The translations under genes and the position numbers were made by a program. A stretch of DNA of 64,000 nt, taken from NCBI RefSeq assembly GCF_008710155.1, contig NZ_VYPZ01000007.1:1-64000 (forward strand). The letters are read 5' to 3'. This document shows, in pieces, positions 59,184-64,000 of the stretch. The notes beneath the pieces were generated by a model. The model did no database searches, was not told where the DNA came from, and was given only the letters and a program-made list of their open reading frames with translations. Source of the DNA: Sphingobium limneticum (lineage in GTDB: Bacteria; Pseudomonadota; Alphaproteobacteria; Sphingomonadales; Sphingomonadaceae). Every line of letters begins with the position of its first letter. Position 1 is the first letter of the stretch.

Positions 59184-59211
59184 TTGACGTAAACGTAAAG
59201 TCGAATTACAT
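59184..59211 (+). promoter_or_regulatory. MerR/LiuR-like operator within promoter
   Basis: TTGACGTAAACGTAAAG matches the LiuR-type palindrome (TTGACGTTTACGTAAA in one or the other strand) that controls branched-chain and acyl-CoA degradation genes in Proteobacteria. TTGACG and a TTACAT 16 bases later look like a promoter overlapping it, 10 bases before the merR start. The regulator presumably controls itself and the following acyl-CoA dehydrogenase. Confidence 0.65.
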
Positions 59212-59219
59212 CTCATGGC

Positions 59220-59630
59220 ATGAACACGCGCAGCAGCATCGCCGGCATCGAATTGCCCGACCATAGCGAACGGCAAAGCTACACGATCACCGACCTGTCC
59301 GAGGAATTCGGGGTCACCGCCCGCGCGCTGCGCTTCTACGAGGATGAAGGGCTGATCTCGCCCGAACGGCAGGGTCTGGCCCGCATCTATTCGCGCCGCG
59401 ACCGTGCCCGCCTCGCCTGGATATTGCGCGGCAAGCGGGTGGGCTTCAGCCTGACCGAGATTCGCGAAATGATCGACCTTTATGACGCCGACGAAGCGCA
59501 TGAGGCGCAGCGCCGCGTCACCGTGGACAAGTGCAAGGCGCGGATCGACCTGCTGACCCGCCAGAAGGACGATATCGACGCGGCCATCACCGAACTGGCC
59601 AGCTTCATCACGACCATCGAACAGAAATAA
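59220..59630 (+). CDS. MerR-family regulator (LiuR-like)
   Basis: The 136-aa protein has a MerR winged helix at about 21-90 (YTITDLSEEFGVTARALRFY, then IYSRRDRARLAWILR) followed by a dimerisation coiled coil ending in FITTIEQK. Absence of the Cys residues of metal-sensing members and the operator sequence upstream fit the LiuR/acyl-CoA-responsive branch. It lies upstream of an acyl-CoA dehydrogenase with 48 bases between. Confidence 0.92.
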   Translation: MNTRSSIAGIELPDHSERQSYTITDLSEEFGVTARALRFYEDEGLISPERQGLARIYSRRDRARLAWILRGKRVGFSLTEIREMIDLYDADEAHEAQRRVTVDKCKARIDLLTRQKDDIDAAITELASFITTIEQK

Positions 59631-59678
59631 TCCCCCTCTCCCGCCGGGGAGAAACAGAAGAATAATCAGGAGAAGATC

Positions 59679-61481
59679 ATGCCCAGCTATGCCGCCCCCG
59701 TTCGCGACACCCGCTTCGTGCTGGATCATATTGTCGGGCTGGACCGCTATGCCAACCTGCCCGGATTCGAAAATGCCACGCCCGACCTGGTCGAGGCGAT
59801 CCTGACCGAAGGCGGCAAGATGGCGGCCGAAGTGCTGTTCCCGCTGAACGCCGTGGGCGACAAGGAAGGCTGCACCCGCCACCCGGACGGCAGCGTGACC
59901 ACGCCCACCGGGTTCAAGGCGGCGTTCGACCAGTTCGTCGCCGGCGGTTGGACCACGATTCATAGCCCGGCCGAATTTGGCGGTCAGGGGCTGCCCAGCG
60001 TGCTGGCGACGGCGGTGGACGAATATGTGCTATCGGCCAACCAGGCGTTCGAAATGTATCATGGGCTGACCGCCGGCGCGGTCGCGGCGCTGATCGCCAA
60101 GGGCAGCGACGAACTGCAACAGCGCTACATCCCCAAGATGGTGTCGGGCGAATGGACCGGCACGATGAACCTGACGGAGCCGCATTGTGGCACCGACCTT
60201 GGCCTCATCAAGACCAAGGCCGTGCCGCAGGCCGATGGCAGCTATTCGATCACCGGCACGAAAATCTTCATTTCGGCGGGCGAACATGATCTGGCCGAAA
60301 ATATCATCCACCTCGTCCTCGCCAAGACGCCGGATGCCCCGGAAGGCAGCAAGGGGATTTCGCTGTTCGTGGTGCCGAAGATGTTTGTCGGTGACGATGG
60401 CACGCTGGGCGACCGCAATGCCGTGTCCTGCGGCTCGATCGAGCATAAGATGGGCATCCACGGCAACGCCACCTGCGTCATGAATTATGACGGCGCGACC
60501 GGATGGATCGTGGGCGAGGAGAATAAGGGCCTGGCCGCGATGTTCATTATGATGAACGCGGCGCGGCTGGGCGTGGGCCTTCAGGGGCTGGGCCAGGCGG
60601 AGATCGCGTTTCAGAACGCCGTCCATTATGCCAAGGATCGTCGTCAGGGTCGCGCGCTGACGGGGCCGAAGGAGCCTAACGAAAAGGCAGATACGCTGTT
60701 CGTCCATCCCGACGTGCGCCGCATGCTGATGGAAGCCAAGGCGATGACCGAGGGTCTGCGCGCGCTGATCCTGTGGACATCACTGCAAGTCGACCTGTCG
60801 CATCATGCCGCAACCGAAGAAGAGCGTCAGGCGGCCGACGACCTGCTCCAGCTGCTGACCCCGGTGGTCAAGGGCTATGGCACCGATCGCGGCTTCGACG
60901 TGGCGGTCGCCTGTCAGCAGGTGTTCGGCGGTCATGGCTACATCTGGGAAAATGGCGTGGAGCAATATGTCCGCGACGCCCGCATCGCCCAGATTTATGA
61001 AGGCACCAACGGCGTACAGGCGATGGATCTGGTCGGTCGCAAGCTGCCGATGAACGGCGGCCGCGCGCTCCAGTCCTTCCTCAAGATGGTGGGCGAGGAA
61101 GTCGCCACCGCCAAGAGCGACGAGAAGCTGGCGCCGATCGCCGAAGCGCTGGAAAAGGCGAGCGGTCAGTTGGGCGCGGCGACCATGTGGCTGATGCAGA
61201 ACGCCATGAAGAACCCCGAACATGCCGGGGCCGGCGCGCATCACTATATGCACATCCTCGGTATCGTCGCTACCGGCCTGATGTGGCTGCGCATGGCCAA
61301 GGCCGCCACCGCACTGATCGCGGCGGGCGAAGGCGATACCAAATATCTGGAAGCCAAGCTGGTGACCGCGCGCTTCTTCGCCGAGCGGGTCATGCCCGAT
61401 GCGGGCTCGCTGCGGCGGAAGATCGAGGGCGGCGCCGATGCGCTGATGGCGCTCGATCCGGATATGTTCCTGGCGGCCTGA
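59679..61481 (+). CDS. Acyl-CoA dehydrogenase (DmdC-like, C-terminal extension)
   Basis: The 600-aa flavoenzyme oxidises acyl-CoA to the enoyl-CoA and passes electrons to ETF. The N-terminal and middle domains contain [19 protein letters not shown] and [13 protein letters not shown], the C-terminal domain [22 protein letters not shown] and [13 protein letters not shown]. The extra C-terminal part (about 460-600) is typical of the long family that includes 3-methylmercaptopropionyl-CoA dehydrogenase DmdC. AGGAG lies before the ATG. Probably controlled by the adjacent LiuR-like regulator. The true substrate chain is unknown. Confidence 0.93.
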   Translation: MPSYAAPVRDTRFVLDHIVGLDRYANLPGFENATPDLVEAILTEGGKMAAEVLFPLNAVGDKEGCTRHPDGSVTTPTGFKAAFDQFVAGGWTTIHSPAEFGGQGLPSVLATAVDEYVLSANQAFEMYHGLTAGAVAALIAKGSDELQQRYIPKMVSGEWTGTMNLTEPHCGTDLGLIKTKAVPQADGSYSITGTKIFISAGEHDLAENIIHLVLAKTPDAPEGSKGISLFVVPKMFVGDDGTLGDRNAVSCGSIEHKMGIHGNATCVMNYDGATGWIVGEENKGLAAMFIMMNAARLGVGLQGLGQAEIAFQNAVHYAKDRRQGRALTGPKEPNEKADTLFVHPDVRRMLMEAKAMTEGLRALILWTSLQVDLSHHAATEEERQAADDLLQLLTPVVKGYGTDRGFDVAVACQQVFGGHGYIWENGVEQYVRDARIAQIYEGTNGVQAMDLVGRKLPMNGGRALQSFLKMVGEEVATAKSDEKLAPIAEALEKASGQLGAATMWLMQNAMKNPEHAGAGAHHYMHILGIVATGLMWLRMAKAATALIAAGEGDTKYLEAKLVTARFFAERVMPDAGSLRRKIEGGADALMALDPDMFLAA

Positions 61482-61508
61482 TTGCGGCTGCCATCCGGTA
61501 ACCACGCG

Positions 61509-61535
61509 AAGGGCGGTCCAATGGGCCGCCCTTTT
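61509..61535 (+). terminator. Terminator after acyl-CoA dehydrogenase
   Basis: GGGCGGTCC and GGGCCGCCC arms with a short AAT loop, flanked by AA and TTTT. It also serves the convergent small gene from the other strand. Confidence 0.9.
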
Positions 61536-61545
61536 CGCATGGACC

Positions 61546-61704
61546 TTACGCTGCGAGCGGCAGCCGTTCTTCGACCAGAACCGGGGTCACATCGTCGGCG
61601 ACGGGCGCGGTCGCCTTGGTCTTGTTGAGCGCGGCAATGTAGCGCTCGGCAGAGACGACGTCGCGGCGATAGGAGAAATAGAGCGAGATCAGAGAGAACA
61701 TCAT
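61546..61704 (-). CDS. Small protein of unknown function (52 aa)
   Basis: The start at 61704 has AAAGG upstream. The product MMFSLISLYFSYRRDVVSAE then RYIAALNKTKA looks like a short helical peptide with an acidic/hydrophobic tail VEERLPLAA. Sphingomonads encode similar short proteins, but I cannot name a family. It is read against the acyl-CoA dehydrogenase gene across a shared terminator. Confidence 0.5.
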   Translation of the reverse strand: MMFSLISLYFSYRRDVVSAERYIAALNKTKATAPVADDVTPVLVEERLPLAA

Positions 61705-62102
61705 ACGGCCTTTATTGACTTTGCTGCGTTGCAGCATCGCAGCTTATCTGGGCTTTTGCGGGTATGTTCGCAAATGCAATGCGGGCAAAGGCGATTGCAG
61801 GAAATGTATCTTCCATGCCCGGCTCGCCGCCGGGTGCCTGATCGGGATTACCCGCCGATGGCCAGACGCCATCACCCAACACCCGTTCGGGCTGAGCCTG
61901 TCGAAGCCCCGCTCTTTACGCTGAAGCAGCGCCATTTGAAAATGTGCAGCCCCCTGCGGCTGGCTGCCAAGGCACGCGCGCAGGACAGGCTTCGACAGGC
62001 TCAGGGCGAACGGATGTTGAGAATGGAAACGTCCGATCCCCACGTTCAAAGAATGACGGGCGCTGCCTAGCAATCGTTCAGACACGCCTTTAGAACTTCG
62101 GA
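61705..62102. other. 398-base gap with long inverted repeat
   Basis: The region between the small protein and the permease gene contains the inverted repeat at 61883-62013 and, between its arms, a 79-base spacer without gene. The permease promoter must lie in the right part; no clear -35/-10 pair can be named. Confidence 0.5.
61883..62013. repeat. Long inverted repeat (CCGTTCGGGCTGAGCCTGTC type)
   Basis: Left arm 61883-61908 begins CCGTTCGGGCTGAGCCTGTC and right arm 61988-62013 begins GGCTTCGACAGGCTCAG; the two are near-perfect inverted copies around a 79-base spacer. A half copy is at 58661-58687. This repeat is common in sphingomonad spacers. Confidence 0.85.
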
Positions 62103-63389
62103 ATGAGCCATCCGTCACCTGCGGCCACCGCCGCCCCCTCCTCTTCCCGTACCCTGGGCCTTGCCGCCTGCATTGCCCTTGTCATGGGCAATATGATCGG
62201 GTCGGGCGTGTTCCTGCTGCCTGCATCACTCGCGCCGTTCGGCTGGGATGCGGTGGCAGGGTGGGTGTTCACCATTGCGGGATCGCTGGTGCTGGCCTTC
62301 GTGATCGCACGGCTGACTGTCGCCATGCCTGACGCCAATGCCTCGCAGATGATCGCCCGCGCCTATGGGCCGCTGGCGGGCTTTGCGATCGGTTGGATCT
62401 ACTGGATCTCCATCATCATCACCAATGTCACCATCGCGGTGGCGGCGACCGCGAACCTGAGCAGCATCATGCCTGTGCTGGCCAAGCCCGGCCTGGGCGC
62501 GGTCTGCTCCATTGCTTTCCTGTGGGCGATGGCGGGGATCAACCTGATCGGTGCGCGGGCGGCCGGCCTGACGCAGATCGCCACCACCTGCATCAAGCTG
62601 GTGCCGATCCTGGTCGCGCTGGTTTTGCTGGCGATCATCCTGAGCAACGGCAGCGCGCAGGTCGAACCTTTCCCGGCGCAAGGGCTGACCGGGGCCGGCA
62701 TCACCGCATCGGCCGCATTGACGCTCTGGGCACTACTCGGTTTCGAATCGGCCAGCGTGGCAGCGGACAAGGTACGCGATCCTGCGCGCACCATCCCGCG
62801 CGCGACGCTGATCGGCACGGCCGCTACCGGGCTCATCTATCTGGTCGTCTGCTCCGGCATCGCGCTGACCCTGCCCGCGGCGGAAACCCAGACCGGATCG
62901 CCCTTCGGCGCGTTCGTCAGCCATTATTGGTCGGCGGGACCAGCCAGCTTCATCGCCATCTTCGTGGTGATCAGCTGCCTTGGCGCGCTCAATGGCTGGA
63001 CGCTGCTCCAGGGCGAAGTGCCGCTGGCGATGGCGCGGTCAGGCGAGTTGCCGCGCTGGCTGGCTGCGACGGATGCCAAGGGCACGCCGGTGCGCGGGCT
63101 GATCCTGTCCACCGTGCTGGCCAGCCTGATGCTGGTCGCCAACAGTCTGCAAGGGTTGGTGGCGCTATTCACCGCGATGGCGCTGCTGGCGACGTCTGCG
63201 ACGCTGTGGCTCTATGTCGGATGTGCGCTGGCCAGCCTGCGGTTCCGGCTGGCAGTGCCCGCAGCGGTGATCGGGCTGGGCTATGCGCTCTGGACATTAT
63301 GGGGCGCGGGACTGGTGGCGAGCGGGTCCAGCATCCTGCTGATGCTGGCGGGCCTGCCCTTTTATTGGTGGGCACGGCGGGGGCGGTGA
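62103..63389 (+). CDS. APC-family amino-acid permease/antiporter
   Basis: The 428-aa inner-membrane transporter has twelve predicted helices. The first carries the APC signature GNMIGSGVFLLPASLAPFGW, and helix 6-7 region has LWALLGFESASVAADKVRDP, resembling AdiC/CadB-type antiporters. ATG 62103 follows immediately after an unremarkable leader. Substrate is unknown; arginine/agmatine-like antiporters and general amino-acid permeases are both possible. Confidence 0.9.
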   Translation: MSHPSPAATAAPSSSRTLGLAACIALVMGNMIGSGVFLLPASLAPFGWDAVAGWVFTIAGSLVLAFVIARLTVAMPDANASQMIARAYGPLAGFAIGWIYWISIIITNVTIAVAATANLSSIMPVLAKPGLGAVCSIAFLWAMAGINLIGARAAGLTQIATTCIKLVPILVALVLLAIILSNGSAQVEPFPAQGLTGAGITASAALTLWALLGFESASVAADKVRDPARTIPRATLIGTAATGLIYLVVCSGIALTLPAAETQTGSPFGAFVSHYWSAGPASFIAIFVVISCLGALNGWTLLQGEVPLAMARSGELPRWLAATDAKGTPVRGLILSTVLASLMLVANSLQGLVALFTAMALLATSATLWLYVGCALASLRFRLAVPAAVIGLGYALWTLWGAGLVASGSSILLMLAGLPFYWWARRGR

Positions 63390-63395
63390 GAGGCT

Positions 63396-63420
63396 GGCCC
63401 CCGGCCTTCGCCGGGGAACA
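63396..63420. repeat. REP-like sequence, half copy of family 1
   Basis: CCCCGGCCTTCGCCGGGGAAC is one arm of the palindrome found in full at 16434-16499 and 30489-30554. It lies between convergent genes and could form a hairpin (CCCCGG/CCGGGG) that terminates transcripts. Confidence 0.7.
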
Positions 63421-63424
63421 GGCC

Positions 63425-64000
63425 TTAATCTGCCCACAAATCCTTGAGCTTGGAGAAGAAGCCGCTGACCTGCGGGCATTCTTCGCCGGTTTCCGTCTCG
63501 CGGAAGGCTTCCAGCAATTCCTTCTGCTTGGCCGTCAGCTTGGTCGGCGTTTCCACCTCGACCTGAATGACCAGATCGCCATGGCCGCGCCCGTTCAGCA
63601 CCGGCATGCCGCCGCCGCGCTGGCGCAACTGCTTGCCCGACTGGATGCCGGTCGGAATCTTGATCTCATGCCGGATGCCATCGAGGCCCGGCACTTCGAT
63701 CGACCCGCCCAGCGCCGCGGTCGTGAAGCTGACCGGCGCACGGCAGAAGAGCGTCGTGCCATCGCGTTCGAACAGCGAATGGCGCTTCACATGCAGGAAG
63801 ATGTAGAGGTCGCCCGCAGGGGCACCGCGCGCACCAGCCTCGCCCTCACCCGACAGGCGGATGCGGGTACCTTCGTCCACGCCGGCCGGGATGTTGACCG
63901 ACAGACTCTTGGGCTTGTCCACGCGCCCTTCGCCACGACAGGATTTACACGGGCTTTCGATCACCTGACCTGCGCCATGGCAGGACGGACAGGTGCGTTC
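63425..64000 (-). CDS. dnaJ: Molecular chaperone DnaJ, C-terminal part (cut by window edge)
   Basis: The frame is open to the right edge and covers the last 191 codons. It contains the end of the cysteine-rich zinc region (CPSCHGAG and CKSCRGEG), and the C-terminal substrate-binding domain ([24 protein letters not shown] within two parts, [29 protein letters not shown]). DnaJ stimulates DnaK ATPase and delivers unfolded proteins. The J domain and start lie outside the window. It is convergent with the permease. Confidence 0.97.
   Translation of the reverse strand, partial: ERTCPSCHGAGQVIESPCKSCRGEGRVDKPKSLSVNIPAGVDEGTRIRLSGEGEAGARGAPAGDLYIFLHVKRHSLFERDGTTLFCRAPVSFTTAALGGSIEVPGLDGIRHEIKIPTGIQSGKQLRQRGGGMPVLNGRGHGDLVIQVEVETPTKLTAKQKELLEAFRETETGEECPQVSGFFSKLKDLWAD

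Overview
The window is GC-rich chromosomal DNA from an alphaproteobacterium. Gene content (large NAD-glutamate dehydrogenase, PAS_5-type protein, several TonB-dependent receptors, LiuR-like MerR regulator) and the intergenic palindromes point to a sphingomonad, most likely Sphingobium or a close relative. This is an inference from content, not a database match.

Bases 1 to about 9,770 are accessory. They hold the tail of an IS66-type transposase, small unknown genes, a DUF4102-type tyrosine integrase, a large protein joining a primase-like region, a zinc-finger-like region and an AAA+ ATPase, a stand-alone LysR-type HTH protein facing a palindrome-rich control region, a leftward run of five small genes (lipoprotein, DUF4177 protein, membrane proteins), and a relatively AT-rich coiled-coil/two-TM protein. 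A tRNA-Thr(CGT) gene sits at the right edge with its 3' end facing the island. The island looks like an integrative element; its left end is outside the window.

From 9.8 to 34 kb the content is core-like: a PAS protein, NAD-glutamate dehydrogenase, MlaA, an extracytoplasmic flavin operon (PepSY membrane protein, DUF2271 protein carrying an ApbE flavinylation motif, DUF4198 protein, ApbE), an iron-uptake cassette (PiuC, TonB, siderophore receptor), an RHH protein, PhaB, ferrochelatase, a Tat-exported molybdenum hydroxylase subunit, a CoA-binding protein, a GNAT enzyme, Mrp and HflK. 

From 33 to 53 kb come HflC, a DegP-type protease, a HerA/YjgR-like ATPase, a small secreted protein, a 965-base region packed with palindromes, an MFS exporter, CysK, a SleB-type hydrolase, a Tat-exported class V aminotransferase-fold protein, and rpoB-rpoC ending in strong hairpins, followed by tRNA-Gln(CTG).

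The last 11 kb hold a small phage-type orphan, a FAD oxidoreductase, a second iron-type unit (TonB-dependent receptor, PepSY protein, DUF2946 protein), a MerR/LiuR-like regulator with an acyl-CoA dehydrogenase, a tiny unknown protein, an amino-acid permease and the 3' part of dnaJ. Recurrent REP-like palindromes lie in many gaps. The most notable signals are the flavinylation operon, the regulatory palindromes and membrane protein of the island, and a pair of related, unexplained intergenic elements at 21.0 and 38.5 kb.
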